Notes: generated from the sequence alone by a model not told the origin. DNA of 11,822 bases from Chloroflexota bacterium (GCA_020353135.1 CP070688.1:3090018-3101839), one strand, 5' to 3'; shown: positions 1-8,812, numbered from the stretch's first letter. A program made the numbers and translations.

Positions 1-1890
1 ATCTTGTGGAGCTACAATTCTGCCGGAACGGAAGTCGATGAACTGGCAATCAGCGAACTGGCTCAACAAGTCAAAAATGGAGAAGTGTCGGAACTTCGTG
101 TTTCGGGCGACGGCCGCGAAGTAACGGTCGTTTATCACGCTTCGCAGCGCCCGGAAGCTCGAACGCAAATAAGCAACGTCAGTTCGCTCGAAGAGGTGCT
201 GGCGACTTATGGCGTCGCCGAGAGCGACTACTCGGGCAACGGCGCGATCATCATCTATGAGACGCCAAGTCAGTGGGGCGGCCTGCTGAATTTACTCGGC
301 ATTTTCCTGCCTGCCCTGTTGATAATCGGCTTCATCTATATCATCATGCGTCAGGCGCAAGGCTCCAACAACCAGGCGCTCTCCTTCGGCAAGAGCAAGG
401 CCCGCATGTTTACCGGTGACCATCCAACGGTAAGCTTTGACGACGTTGCCGGCTGTGACGAGGCAAAAGAGGAACTGCAAGAGGTTGTGGAGTTCCTCAA
501 AGAGCCCGATAAATTTGTCAGTTTTGGCGCCCGCATACCCAAAGGCGTCTTGCTGGTTGGCAGCCCGGGCACAGGTAAGACCTTGATGGCCAAGGCTGTA
601 TCAGGCGAGGCGGGCGTTCCGTTCTTCTCGATCGCCGGTTCTGAGTTCGTCGAAATGTTTGTTGGCGTGGGAGCCAGCCGCGTGCGCGATCTTTTTGAAC
701 AGGCTAAGCGCCACAGTCCGTGCATTATCTTCATCGATGAGATTGACGCAGTAGGACGCCAGCGGGGCGCCGGTCTCGGCGGTTCTCACGATGAACGCGA
801 GCAGACTCTAAACCAAATCCTGGTCGAAATGGATGGATTTGGCACTGATACGCACATCATTATACTGGCGGCCACCAATCGGCCGGATATTCTCGATCCG
901 GCGCTGATGCGTCCGGGTCGCTTTGACCGCCGGGTTGTCATAGATCGTCCAGATGTTCGCGGCCGCGAGGCGATATTCAGAGTTCACATGCGCGGCAAGC
1001 CGTTGGCTTCGGACGTAGATGTAAACATTCTGGCAAAGGCAACTCCCGGATTTGTGGGTGCCGATATTGAGAATACGGTGAACGAATCCGCTCTTCTTGC
1101 CGCTCGACGCAATAAAAAAGTCATAGGAATGACTGAATTGCAGGAGGCCATCGAACGGGTGCAGCTGGGCCCCGAACGCAAAAGTCGCGTGATGAGCCCA
1201 GAGGAAAAGGAAATCACGGCTTACCATGAAGCCGGCCACGCGATCGTCAGCCACTTCCTACCGCACGCGCAAACTGTGCGCAAGGTCACCATTATCCCAA
1301 GAGGTATGGCCGGCGGCGTCACCTGGTTCATGGAAGATGACATGTATTTCTACAGTCGCTCCAAGTTCAGGGCCTTGATTGCTACGGCGCTAGGCGGCCG
1401 CGTGGCTGAAGAAATCATCTTTGGTGAGATCACCACCGGAGCCAGCAACGATCTTCAGCAGATAACCAAAATGGCCCGAGCCATGGTCACCCAATATGGA
1501 ATGAGCGATGAACTCGGCCCTCGCGTCTACGGCGACAAACAAGAACTGGTCTTCTTGGGCCGCGAGATTAGCGAGCAGCGCGATTACTCAGATGCTATTG
1601 CCGAGAAGATAGACCGGGAAGTGCGCGAAATAATCGATAGCGCCCATGCTCGCGCCATGGAAATACTCATGGAGCAGCGTGATACGCTTGACAAGGTCGC
1701 TAAGACTCTCCTGGATGTCGAGACGTTGGAAGCGGCCGAGTTCGTGGCCTTGATCGAAGGATCCGAACCACCCCAGTCCGAGCCCGGCGGCACTCCTGAA
1801 CCAGAACCATCTCAACCGGCAGTAGGAGAGCAAGCTGAGTGGAAGCCGCCCAAGTCGCTTGATTTGCCTCCAGCGCCCTCTCCAGCCTGA
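1..1890 (+). CDS. ftsH: ATP-dependent zinc metalloprotease FtsH, 5' end cut by the window
   Basis: Membrane-anchored AAA+ protease that unfolds and degrades membrane and short-lived cytosolic proteins. The frame is open to the left edge; the first codons read Ile-Leu-Trp, and a TTG at position 4 is probably an internal Leu codon. The first TM helix expected in this family is missing, so the gene is partial. Counting from that TTG: an extracytoplasmic domain at about 5-88; TM2 at about 93-115; Walker A GSPGTGKT at 186-193; pore loop MFVGVGA at 218-224; Walker B IIFIDEID at 241-248; a second region of homology with arginine fingers at about 291-310; zinc motif HEAGH at 408-412; likely third zinc ligand Asp483 in SNDLQQ. 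All catalytic elements are intact. The Walker A has Ser where FtsH usually has Pro (GPPGTGKT). The last 40 or so residues are a Pro/Glu-rich tail, probably disordered. The stop is TGA at 1888-1890. Confidence 0.96.
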   Translation: MLWSYNSAGTEVDELAISELAQQVKNGEVSELRVSGDGREVTVVYHASQRPEARTQISNVSSLEEVLATYGVAESDYSGNGAIIIYETPSQWGGLLNLLGIFLPALLIIGFIYIIMRQAQGSNNQALSFGKSKARMFTGDHPTVSFDDVAGCDEAKEELQEVVEFLKEPDKFVSFGARIPKGVLLVGSPGTGKTLMAKAVSGEAGVPFFSIAGSEFVEMFVGVGASRVRDLFEQAKRHSPCIIFIDEIDAVGRQRGAGLGGSHDEREQTLNQILVEMDGFGTDTHIIILAATNRPDILDPALMRPGRFDRRVVIDRPDVRGREAIFRVHMRGKPLASDVDVNILAKATPGFVGADIENTVNESALLAARRNKKVIGMTELQEAIERVQLGPERKSRVMSPEEKEITAYHEAGHAIVSHFLPHAQTVRKVTIIPRGMAGGVTWFMEDDMYFYSRSKFRALIATALGGRVAEEIIFGEITTGASNDLQQITKMARAMVTQYGMSDELGPRVYGDKQELVFLGREISEQRDYSDAIAEKIDREVREIIDSAHARAMEILMEQRDTLDKVAKTLLDVETLEAAEFVALIEGSEPPQSEPGGTPEPEPSQPAVGEQAEWKPPKSLDLPPAPSPA

Positions 1891-2014
1891 CGAGCCAGGA
1901 CCAGGACGTCTGTGGTTCGCCGGGTCTTCGATCTCTGGCCGCTGACAGGCAGCCAGCGAGTGACCATAGTGCGTCCGGCAGTGTCCACGTTTTGCTCCGT
2001 GACCGATACTGGAA

Positions 2015-3958
2015 ATGACTGAGCAGCTGACCGACTTCCTCGCCCTCGTCAACGACATTGTGCAAGCGGCAATCGTCATTTTCGGGGTAGCCGTCTTTCT
2101 ATATAATCTGCGGTATTCAATTCGTAGCCGAGTTACGCGGGCATTTAACTCGCTGCTTTTCTTCGTGGTCATCGTGTACTTCACCGAGCTTCTGGTGACC
2201 AGGGCAACGGTTCCGCTTTCGGTCGAAATATGGATCCGTTTGGGATGGATCGGCATCGCCATGGTGCCAGCGGCACAATTCCATCTGGCCGATGCATTGT
2301 TGGTTACCACCGGTGATGTATCCCATCGCCGCCGACTGCTAGTGCGTGTCTGGTACATAGTCGGTGTCATATTCTTTTCACTGGCCCTATTCACCGACTT
2401 ACTCGTTACCGACTTGGTTCCGGTGGCTCACGCGCCACACCTAAGCGCTGGCGTATTGTTTCCACTGTTCACGCTCTATTTTTGGGGCATTAGCGCTGCG
2501 AGCATCTATCATGTGTGGAAGGCGCGCCAAAGGTGTATAACCCATACTACTAGAAAGCGCATGACTTTTATCCTGGCCTCTTTTATGGCCGCCCCGCTTG
2601 CGGTATTCCCCTACCTAACCTTCAGCGATGATCCTGACCTACAGATATCCGTCCTATTCTGGCTTGTGGTGATAATAGGCAATGTTATGGTGAGCATCAT
2701 GTTTGCCTTCATGACCTATTACATCGCCTATTTTGGCGCGCTGTCTCCTGATCGTGTTGTCAGGGTCCGTCTTTTTAAGTTCATGGCCCGTGTTCCTCTC
2801 GCAGCAACGCTAGCATTAATCGTGTATGTGATAATGAGTTCGCTCAACACCGCTCTTGGTTTGTCCGGCGAAACGGCCGCGGCCCTGGGCGTGGTCGCGA
2901 CGATAATTCTTGTAGAGTGGGCCCTTCACGCATTCAAGCGGCCGCTAGAACGTCTTTTTCAGCTGACAGATGAGCCAGAAGTCCGCCGCATTCAGCAGTT
3001 GAGCGAGCGAGTATTGACAACACGGGACATGCGGCAGTTTCTCGAGAGTGTTTTGGCAGCGACGTGCGAGGTCCTCAGGACGCCAACTGCGTTCATCGCG
3101 GCTATCACCCCTGACGGCGCCAGGCTTGAAGCGGTTGTCGGGCCGTTCGGCAGTGATTCGGAAGATTGGAAAGCCGAATGGCGCCATTTAGCTGAGAGCG
3201 CGGCCGGCACAGGAAATGGAGGTGCGAGCCTGGAAACTAGCGGCGACTTCGTGATTTGGGAGGAATATTGGATCCGGCCACTGCATCGTGCGGGTGATTC
3301 GTTACTACTAGGGATTTTGGGCGTCAGGGCGCGGGGCAGCTCACCAGACTTTAGCGACATGGAGTCAGAGGCTTTTGAACTGCTGGCCGAGCAGGCGACC
3401 GATGCGCTGGAGGACCGCCTGTTGCAGCAGGAGGTATTCGCCGCCGTAGAGGGATTGCTGCCCCAGGTTACGGATCTGCAGCGGCGCCGAAGCGCGGCGA
3501 CATTTGGCGGGGCCCCGGCCTTGACGGCCACGGATTCAGATTTACTGCAAGACCCCGATTTCAACGCCATGGTCCGCGACGCATTAAGTCACTATTGGGG
3601 CGGTCCGAAACTAACCACCAGTCCTCTACTGGACCTCCAGGTTGTACAAGAGACGGCCGATAAACAAGACGGCAATCCGACCAAAGCGCTTAGACAAGTT
3701 CTGACCCGAGCCGTTGAACAGCAGAAACCCGAGGGCGAGCGAAGCATGACTACGGCCGAATGGATTTTGTACAATATCCTGGAGTTGAAGTTCATTCAGG
3801 GCCAGAAAGTGCGCGATGTCGCTAGAAGGTTGGCCATGAGCGAATCCGACCTCTACCGCAAGCAGCGAGTAGCCATTGAAAACGTAGCCCGTACCATTTC
3901 AACAATGGAAGAGGACGCTGTTGCCAGTCAGAATCAGTCTGATAATGGCGACGCTTGA
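2015..3958 (+). CDS. Nine-TM membrane sensor with GAF domain and C-terminal HTH-like region
   Basis: No gene name recognised. Hydrophobic segments lie at about 13-31, 44-63, 72-97, 109-131, 143-167, 184-201, 210-240, 256-278 and 288-305. Arg/Lys-rich loops follow TM1, 3, 5, 7 and 9 and acidic or neutral loops follow TM2, 4, 6 and 8, so the positive-inside rule predicts N-out, C-in. A GAF-like domain (about 325-470) follows, then a poorly conserved linker, then a C-terminal region (about 535-632) that includes VRDVARRLAMSESDLYRKQR at 599-618, which reads like a helix-turn-helix. I see no histidine-kinase H-box or N/G boxes, GGDEF, or receiver domain. The inferred role is a membrane one-component regulator or a scaffold passing a signal to the cytoplasm; the ligand is unknown. 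The ATG at 2015 is the first start possible after an in-frame TGA at 2000-2002; it has no good Shine-Dalgarno, only GGAA abutting it. The 3' end overlaps lysA by 14 nt. Confidence 0.85.
   Translation: MTEQLTDFLALVNDIVQAAIVIFGVAVFLYNLRYSIRSRVTRAFNSLLFFVVIVYFTELLVTRATVPLSVEIWIRLGWIGIAMVPAAQFHLADALLVTTGDVSHRRRLLVRVWYIVGVIFFSLALFTDLLVTDLVPVAHAPHLSAGVLFPLFTLYFWGISAASIYHVWKARQRCITHTTRKRMTFILASFMAAPLAVFPYLTFSDDPDLQISVLFWLVVIIGNVMVSIMFAFMTYYIAYFGALSPDRVVRVRLFKFMARVPLAATLALIVYVIMSSLNTALGLSGETAAALGVVATIILVEWALHAFKRPLERLFQLTDEPEVRRIQQLSERVLTTRDMRQFLESVLAATCEVLRTPTAFIAAITPDGARLEAVVGPFGSDSEDWKAEWRHLAESAAGTGNGGASLETSGDFVIWEEYWIRPLHRAGDSLLLGILGVRARGSSPDFSDMESEAFELLAEQATDALEDRLLQQEVFAAVEGLLPQVTDLQRRRSAATFGGAPALTATDSDLLQDPDFNAMVRDALSHYWGGPKLTTSPLLDLQVVQETADKQDGNPTKALRQVLTRAVEQQKPEGERSMTTAEWILYNILELKFIQGQKVRDVARRLAMSESDLYRKQRVAIENVARTISTMEEDAVASQNQSDNGDA
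3907..3915 (+). promoter_or_regulatory. Purine-rich Shine-Dalgarno-like site bearing on the lysA start
   Basis: GGAAGAGGA lies within the end of the sensor gene, 5 nt before an in-frame TTG (3921) and 29 nt before the ATG (3945). It would favour the TTG start, but it also simply encodes Met-Glu-Glu-Asp of the sensor, so it may be coincidental. Confidence 0.35.
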
Positions 3959-5249
3959 AACTTTGCACGATCTCCAGTTGATAGCAGCGGGCGCATTTGG
4001 TTACCGTAGCGGCGAGCTCAGCTGCGAGTCGGTTCCATTGAGTGAAATTGCCAGTGAATTTTGTACGCCGACGTATGTCTATACGCAGTCCGGATTAGTC
4101 GATACGCTGCAGGCATTTCGTGCTGCTGCGCAGCGCATAGACGGCAAGTGCTTAACATGCTTCGCGGTCAAGGCCAACGGTAGTCCCGCTTTGCTGGCAA
4201 TCATGGCAGAACAAGGAATTGGAGCGGATGTCGTAAGCGGGGGCGAGCTCTACCTGGCCGAGGCTGCTGGTATCGATCCGCAGCGCATTGTATTCTCAGG
4301 TGTGGGCAAGACCAAGGCGGAGATTGAGGAAGCCATTTCGGCTGGCATTCTGGCGCTACACGTCGAATCACCGGCCGAAATGGAATTGGTTGCTAAGACA
4401 GCACGCGCTTTGAAGCGGCGAGCGCCTGTTGCCGTGCGCGTTAATCCCGACGTGCACGTCTCAACCCACGCCGGCGTCGCCACCGGTGAGAAGGGCCACA
4501 AATTCGGCGTTGAAGCCCGGGTCGCCCAAGATATGATGCGAGCCGCTGCTGATAGCCCGTGGCTCCGGCCAATTGGGCTTTCAGCCCATATCGGCTCTCA
4601 AATCGCTTCGATTGATCCTTTCCGGCAGTCGGCCGAAAAGCTGGGACAGTTGGCCGATTTGCTGACCGAAGACGGCATACGCTTGCGATACGTCGACGCG
4701 GGGGGTGGATTGGCAATAGACTACGGGGCTGGCTCCGGCCCCGAGATAGCCGAGTGGTTGGCGACTGTCTCCGAGCCGATTGTAGGACGCGGCTACGATT
4801 TGCTCGTGGAGCCAGGTCGCTCAATCATCGGCCCAGCCGGAATTCTACTCACCCGAGTACTCTATATGAAGGAACAGTCGGGTCGACAAATCGCCGTCGT
4901 CGATGCCGGAATGAATGATCTGCTGCGCCCTGCGTTATACGGCGCCCAACATCCCATCGTTCCCGTCAATCAACGCGATACGGCCGAAGGCCAAGCGTGG
5001 ACGACGTATGAAATCGTTGGTCCCGTCTGCGAATCGACTGACGTTCTGGCCACGGATCTATCGTTATCAGAACTGCGGACCGGAGATCTGCTGGCGGTGC
5101 TTCAGGCCGGCGCCTATGGCTACGTTATGAGCTCCAATTACAATGGCCGGGGACGCCCGGCCGAGGTGCTTGTGGAAAAGGACCGCTTCCACTGCATTCG
5201 CCAGCGGGAGCACTATGATTCCTTGCTACTTGGCTGCTCCTTGGCGTAA
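3945..5249 (+). CDS. lysA: Diaminopimelate decarboxylase
   Basis: PLP enzyme that decarboxylates meso-diaminopimelate to L-lysine, the last step of the DAP pathway; cytosolic, normally a dimer. From the ATG it is 434 residues, a normal length. It is a fold-type III (alanine racemase-like) protein: Lys76 in AVKAN forms the Schiff base; the barrel contains GADVVSGGE (93-101), HKFG (185-188), HIGSQ (215-219) and the phosphate-binding GGG (253-255); EPGR (289-292) and GMNDLLRPALYGA (322-334) contact substrate; the CES of GPVCES (362-364) supplies the partner-subunit cysteine; GAYGYVMSSNYNGR lies near the C-terminus. All key residues expected of LysA are present, and the arginine/ornithine decarboxylase signatures are not. 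The ATG at 3945 overlaps the sensor stop by 14 nt and has no clear SD; a TTG at 3921 preceded by GGAAGAGGA would add 8 residues (442 aa). The overlap suggests co-transcription and translational coupling with the sensor gene. Confidence 0.95.
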   Translation: MATLETLHDLQLIAAGAFGYRSGELSCESVPLSEIASEFCTPTYVYTQSGLVDTLQAFRAAAQRIDGKCLTCFAVKANGSPALLAIMAEQGIGADVVSGGELYLAEAAGIDPQRIVFSGVGKTKAEIEEAISAGILALHVESPAEMELVAKTARALKRRAPVAVRVNPDVHVSTHAGVATGEKGHKFGVEARVAQDMMRAAADSPWLRPIGLSAHIGSQIASIDPFRQSAEKLGQLADLLTEDGIRLRYVDAGGGLAIDYGAGSGPEIAEWLATVSEPIVGRGYDLLVEPGRSIIGPAGILLTRVLYMKEQSGRQIAVVDAGMNDLLRPALYGAQHPIVPVNQRDTAEGQAWTTYEIVGPVCESTDVLATDLSLSELRTGDLLAVLQAGAYGYVMSSNYNGRGRPAEVLVEKDRFHCIRQREHYDSLLLGCSLA

Positions 5250-5322
5250 GGACCGTCGCAGCATGGTACGGGGCACACGTAGTTCGATTGGCTCAGTCCA
5301 TGTGCACTCTCATCGGACCACA

Positions 5323-5328
5323 GAGAGG
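5323..5328 (+). promoter_or_regulatory. Ribosome binding site for the AIR-synthase-like gene
   Basis: GAGAGG lies 8 nt before the TTG at 5337. The next in-frame Met is about residue 49, beyond conserved N-terminal sequence, so this site supports the TTG as the true start. Confidence 0.6.
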
Positions 5329-5336
5329 CCACAACC

Positions 5337-6353
5337 TTGATAGACGAATTCATTCCGGTTGGAAAACTTCCGCCAGATCTGTTGGCTGAGTTATTAGCCG
5401 ACACGCCAATTGAAGACGATTCGGTCGTTCTCGGCCCTGGCCCCGGGCTCGACTGCGCCGTACTTGACCTAGGCGAAACGATGCTGGTTCTAAAAAGCGA
5501 TCCGATCACATTCACGGCCGACGATCTCGGCTGGTATCTGGTTCAAATAAACGCCAATGACATTGCCACCACTGGCGCTACGCCTCGCTGGTTGCTGGTG
5601 ACTCTGCTGTTTCCAGAGAACGCGACTTCTGAGCACCTGGTAAGATCAACCTTCAAGCAATTGTACGATGCCTGTGCTGAGAATGACATAGCGCTGATCG
5701 GCGGTCACAGTGAGATCACGCATGCAATCGACCGGCCTATTGCCATGGGAACGCTCATTGGCGAAGTCAACCGCGAGTTGCTGGTCACACCTCAGGGCGC
5801 CGCACCTGGAGATCGGTTGTTATTGACGAAGTGCGTCCCTATTGAGGCCGTTGCCATCCTTGCCCGGGAATTTGAGGAACGATTGAAGGGAGTACTGAGT
5901 GAAGACGAAATCGAGTTGGGTCAAGCGTATTTGGTGGATCCTGGAATAAGCGTGTTGCTGGACGCGCAAATAGCCGTTTCCTCGGGCCGCGTAAACGCCA
6001 TGCACGATCCGACCGAGGGCGGTCTTGGCGCGGCGCTCTGGGAACTGGCTGATGCGTGTGGCCACAGAATCGTCGTCGATCTGAAGCTAGTACCGGTTCC
6101 GTCTCTGGCAAGGCGCATCTGTGATGAACTTGGCGTCGACCCCCTCCTTGCCATCAGCTCAGGCGCCCTCCTGCTCTCGGTACCCAATGAAGATCACGGA
6201 AGGACAGTGGCAGCGCTCCGCGCTGCCAATATACCTTCTACCATCATCGGACGCGTTGAGTGTGGAGAGCCCGGCGTATGGGAATTGACACAAACAGGCA
6301 CTCAATCGCTGGACCGGCCGTTACGCGACGAAATCGCCCGCCTCTTTGACTAG
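5337..6353 (+). CDS. AIR synthase-related (HypE-like) ATP-binding protein without the HypE cysteine tail
   Basis: 338 residues with the PurM/HypE/SelD/ThiL two-domain layout. The N-terminal AIRS domain covers about 25-150: an LGPGPGLDCAVLDLG nucleotide-binding segment (about 32-46), DPITFTADDLG (55-65), NANDIATTGA (72-81) and GGHSEIT (122-128). The C-terminal domain covers about 160-335, with TKC at 164-166 and MHDPTEGGLGAALWELA at 222-238. This pattern is closest to proteins usually labelled hydrogenase expression/formation protein HypE. True HypE ends in a short PRICY/F-type tail whose cysteine is carbamoylated and dehydrated for the hydrogenase cyanide ligand; here the chain ends ARLFD with no cysteine, so that chemistry is unlikely. 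No hyp or hydrogenase gene is visible. The likely activity is ATP-dependent phosphorylation or dehydration of an unknown substrate. The start is TTG with a good SD. It lies 87 nt after lysA on the same strand, with no terminator seen between. Confidence 0.82.
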   Translation: MIDEFIPVGKLPPDLLAELLADTPIEDDSVVLGPGPGLDCAVLDLGETMLVLKSDPITFTADDLGWYLVQINANDIATTGATPRWLLVTLLFPENATSEHLVRSTFKQLYDACAENDIALIGGHSEITHAIDRPIAMGTLIGEVNRELLVTPQGAAPGDRLLLTKCVPIEAVAILAREFEERLKGVLSEDEIELGQAYLVDPGISVLLDAQIAVSSGRVNAMHDPTEGGLGAALWELADACGHRIVVDLKLVPVPSLARRICDELGVDPLLAISSGALLLSVPNEDHGRTVAALRAANIPSTIIGRVECGEPGVWELTQTGTQSLDRPLRDEIARLFD

Positions 6354-6401
6354 CTGCAGTTGCAGACACCCACATACCATTCAAGTATCGGTCCACTCAC
6401 G

Positions 6402-8729
6402 CTAGCTGGCCTCGATCGTCTCTGACTCGGCTTCCTCGGGGAGCTTTCCAGAGCGCCGAATTGGCTCCAGCACAGTTTCGCGCAGCATGGCATCCACAAT
6501 ACCGCTTTGCCGTTTGACGATGATTACAGGGCAATCTGCGCCCTCGGCCACCTGTTGGGCCACGTTGCCCATTAGCAGGTTGCGGAATCGTGGTTCTTTG
6601 GTCGCCCCTATCACGATCAGATCGGTGTTCGCGGATGCCTCCAGGATGCCATCTACCGGCGTTTCTGCCTCCACCATCTGTTCCACGAACGGAAAATCTA
6701 AGCCGTGTTTAGCATATCGGAATGCGCTTCGCGCTCTCGCTTCGCCCTTTTGTCGGCTAATGCCGCCGACCAGGACGTTCAGTATTACAACTTCTGTTTC
6801 CTCAGGCGTATTACGCGCCATCGCCAGCGCCAGGTTCACGGCGAGTCGGCCGTTTGGACCACCGGCAATAGGTACGAGGATCCGGCTCAACGATTCATAG
6901 GGTCGGTGGCGGAAGATAGCGATATCGGCCGGAGGATTTGCCACGATACGATCGATGACGGAGCCAAAGAGTTGTTCGTTCGTACCTGATCTACCTGGCC
7001 AGCCGAACAGAATCATATCGCTAGAGTCTTCTGCCATGGTTTTCAGTATGGCATCCGAAACGTCGCGGCCAAGCCGAATCATCGTATGGACCGGCACATC
7101 AAACTCCCTCGCTTGATCGATGACCATCTCTAAAGGGGGGCGACCCTTTCTGAGGAAGAAGCGGCCGTCTGAGAGACTGAGCTGAGGTGGGACCTTAACG
7201 ACATGCAACGCGAGAACGCCGCCGTTGTGCTCCTTGGCCATGGCGCTGCCAAGCCTGCCAAGTTGCTCGGCCTGTCCAACATCGGCTACAGGTACCAATA
7301 CCGAGTAATCCACGGAGACCAAGGTTTCTTCCATCAGGATTTCTTTAGGTCTTTCGGTTTCCTCCTTCGTCCGGAAGTAGCCCCAATAGAACAACATGCC
7401 GACCACGATCCAGGCTATAGAAATCAAGCCTACGCGGCCGATTTCAATGGCTAGGAATATGGCCAAGAATAGATTGGTCACGATTCCAATCACGGGCGGC
7501 ACGGGGAAGAACGGGACGACGAATCCTCGCTTGAGGTCGGGTCGCCGACGCCGCAATGTCATGACCGTGATATTAACCTGGGCAAACATCAACAAGAACA
7601 TAATGTCGGCTGCCGCTGCAACCTCTTCAATTGGCAGTGCCAGTCCCATTGCGATTATCAGGATTGCTGACAGAAAGATGGCCCAGTAAGGCGTGTGTTT
7701 CAGCGGATGTATCCGGCCAAAGACCGACGGCAGATTGTGGTCTCTACCCATGGCGAACGAGACGCGCGAGGATGAATATATCGTCGCATTGAGGGCCGAC
7801 ATCGTGGAGGCCAGTCCGCTAATGAGGATCAGAATGCCCCCAGCCGGCATAAACTCCTCGGCCGCGCGCACGATGGCCACCTCTTTCTCATTGGCCAGAT
7901 ATTCCCAGACCGGTAGGCCGCCAGTTTGTGTCACTGCGCCGATTGATACGAAGGCAACCAACACATATATCACAACGACCACACCTATAGAGATGAAAAT
8001 CGCCCGGGGCACGTTGCGCATCGGATTGATGACTTCCTCCCCGCTCTGAGCAATGATTTCGTATCCTTCGAAGGCGATGAATGTTAAAGCCATGGCCAGG
8101 AACACCCCGCCAAGCCCATTTGGCATTAGATCCTCTTTAAACACATTAAGCGACTCCGGCCGCTGGATCATCGCATATAGGCCGAAGGCGATGAAAACGA
8201 CGAGGATCAGAACTTTCGCTATGGTCACGACATTGCCGACTGTTCCCGTTTCGCTGGCGCCGCGGTAGTTGATGAATGAGAAAAGGGCGACTATCAGAAT
8301 CATGAAGATCAACGTCATCACTGCTTCCGAAAGACCAAACGTAGGCAAGCCGGCAAGACGCCATATCTCGACTGCAAATCGCCCAAATCCTAAGCCGTAA
8401 AGCGAGCAGGCCACGGCGTGAGCGAACCAACTCATCCAACCGGCTAGGAATCCCTGCGTGCCGCTCATGCCCTGCTTGACCCAAAGATAACCGCCTCCGG
8501 CTTCCGGGAAGCTTGAACCTAGTTCAGCGTATGATAATGCTGTAAACGTGGTGACAATTCCGTTCAGGAGAAAGGCGATCGTGAGGGCCGGTCCCGCGTG
8601 CCCGGCTGCAATGCCCGTGAGCACAAAAATGCCGGCGCCAATCATCGCGCCGACGCCGATCATTGTGATGTCTAGTAATCCAAGCGTACGGCTAAGAGTT
8701 ACTTCTCCAGCCTGTGACTGAGTAGCCAT
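6402..8729 (-). CDS. APC-superfamily amino acid permease fused to two UspA domains
   Basis: 775 residues. Residues 1-455 form a twelve-TM APC transporter: TM1 carries the unwound substrate-binding motif GVGAMIGAGIF (25-35), and the family signature EGYEIIAQSGEEVINPMRNV covers 221-240. After a charged linker (453-472) come two cytoplasmic universal-stress-protein domains. The first (about 474-607) keeps the ATP-binding signature G-2x-G-9x-G-S exactly (G576, G579, G589, S590). The second (about 615-740) aligns in register but is degraded: G708, then Lys711 in place of Gly, then G721 followed by Asn722 in place of Ser/Thr. The permease probably imports or exchanges an amino acid or organic cation under nucleotide-dependent control by the Usp domains; the substrate cannot be read from sequence. 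The ATG has a strong SD and a sigma-70-like promoter just upstream. The gene converges on the HypE-like gene with a 48-nt gap. Confidence 0.92.
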   Translation of the reverse strand: MATQSQAGEVTLSRTLGLLDITMIGVGAMIGAGIFVLTGIAAGHAGPALTIAFLLNGIVTTFTALSYAELGSSFPEAGGGYLWVKQGMSGTQGFLAGWMSWFAHAVACSLYGLGFGRFAVEIWRLAGLPTFGLSEAVMTLIFMILIVALFSFINYRGASETGTVGNVVTIAKVLILVVFIAFGLYAMIQRPESLNVFKEDLMPNGLGGVFLAMALTFIAFEGYEIIAQSGEEVINPMRNVPRAIFISIGVVVVIYVLVAFVSIGAVTQTGGLPVWEYLANEKEVAIVRAAEEFMPAGGILILISGLASTMSALNATIYSSSRVSFAMGRDHNLPSVFGRIHPLKHTPYWAIFLSAILIIAMGLALPIEEVAAAADIMFLLMFAQVNITVMTLRRRRPDLKRGFVVPFFPVPPVIGIVTNLFLAIFLAIEIGRVGLISIAWIVVGMLFYWGYFRTKEETERPKEILMEETLVSVDYSVLVPVADVGQAEQLGRLGSAMAKEHNGGVLALHVVKVPPQLSLSDGRFFLRKGRPPLEMVIDQAREFDVPVHTMIRLGRDVSDAILKTMAEDSSDMILFGWPGRSGTNEQLFGSVIDRIVANPPADIAIFRHRPYESLSRILVPIAGGPNGRLAVNLALAMARNTPEETEVVILNVLVGGISRQKGEARARSAFRYAKHGLDFPFVEQMVEAETPVDGILEASANTDLIVIGATKEPRFRNLLMGNVAQQVAEGADCPVIIVKRQSGIVDAMLRETVLEPIRRSGKLPEEAESETIEAS

Positions 8730-8733
8730 TGGT

Positions 8734-8738
8734 CCTCC
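8734..8738 (-). promoter_or_regulatory. Ribosome binding site of the permease-Usp gene
   Basis: The minus strand reads GGAGG, then 4 nt (ACCA), then ATG. This is a near-consensus Shine-Dalgarno and fixes the start at 8729. Confidence 0.8.
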
Positions 8739-8758
8739 AAATGTACTCGCAGGGGCGG

Positions 8759-8788
8759 ATTTTACCGGATGATTGCCGGGTTGGTCAA
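8759..8788 (-). promoter_or_regulatory. Sigma-70-like promoter of the permease-Usp gene
   Basis: On the minus strand, TTGACC (8788-8783) is followed after 18 nt by TAAAAT (8764-8759); each hexamer matches consensus at 5 of 6 positions. Transcription would start near 8752, giving a leader of about 22 nt that contains the GGAGG. This is the best-formed promoter in the window. Confidence 0.7.
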
Positions 8789-8812
8789 AGAAGTTCCAGC
8801 TCCACGCGAATT

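Noticed and set aside
1935..1958. Short inverted repeats (CTGGC/GCCAG and CGCTG/CAGCG) between ftsH and the sensor gene
   Set aside because: The 5-bp stems are mutually exclusive and lack a T-run, so they are indistinguishable from chance. No promoter with proper spacing was found in this gap either.
1588..2394. A 268-codon minus-strand open frame
   Set aside because: It is antisense to the end of ftsH and the start of the sensor gene, shows no family motif, and its Ser/Thr/Arg-rich composition is typical of a shadow frame.
2992..3570. A 192-codon minus-strand open frame
   Set aside because: It is antisense to the GAF region of the sensor gene, with Ser/Ala-rich low-complexity composition and no recognisable domain.
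5337..6353. Naming this gene hypE
   Set aside because: The C-terminal cysteine motif is missing and there is no hydrogenase context, so only the superfamily name is supported.
6354..6365. CTGCA-gt-TGCAG in the convergent gap as a terminator
   Set aside because: The loop is only 2 nt, the stem is 5 bp, and no T-run follows on either strand. No clear terminator is visible in the 48-nt gap.
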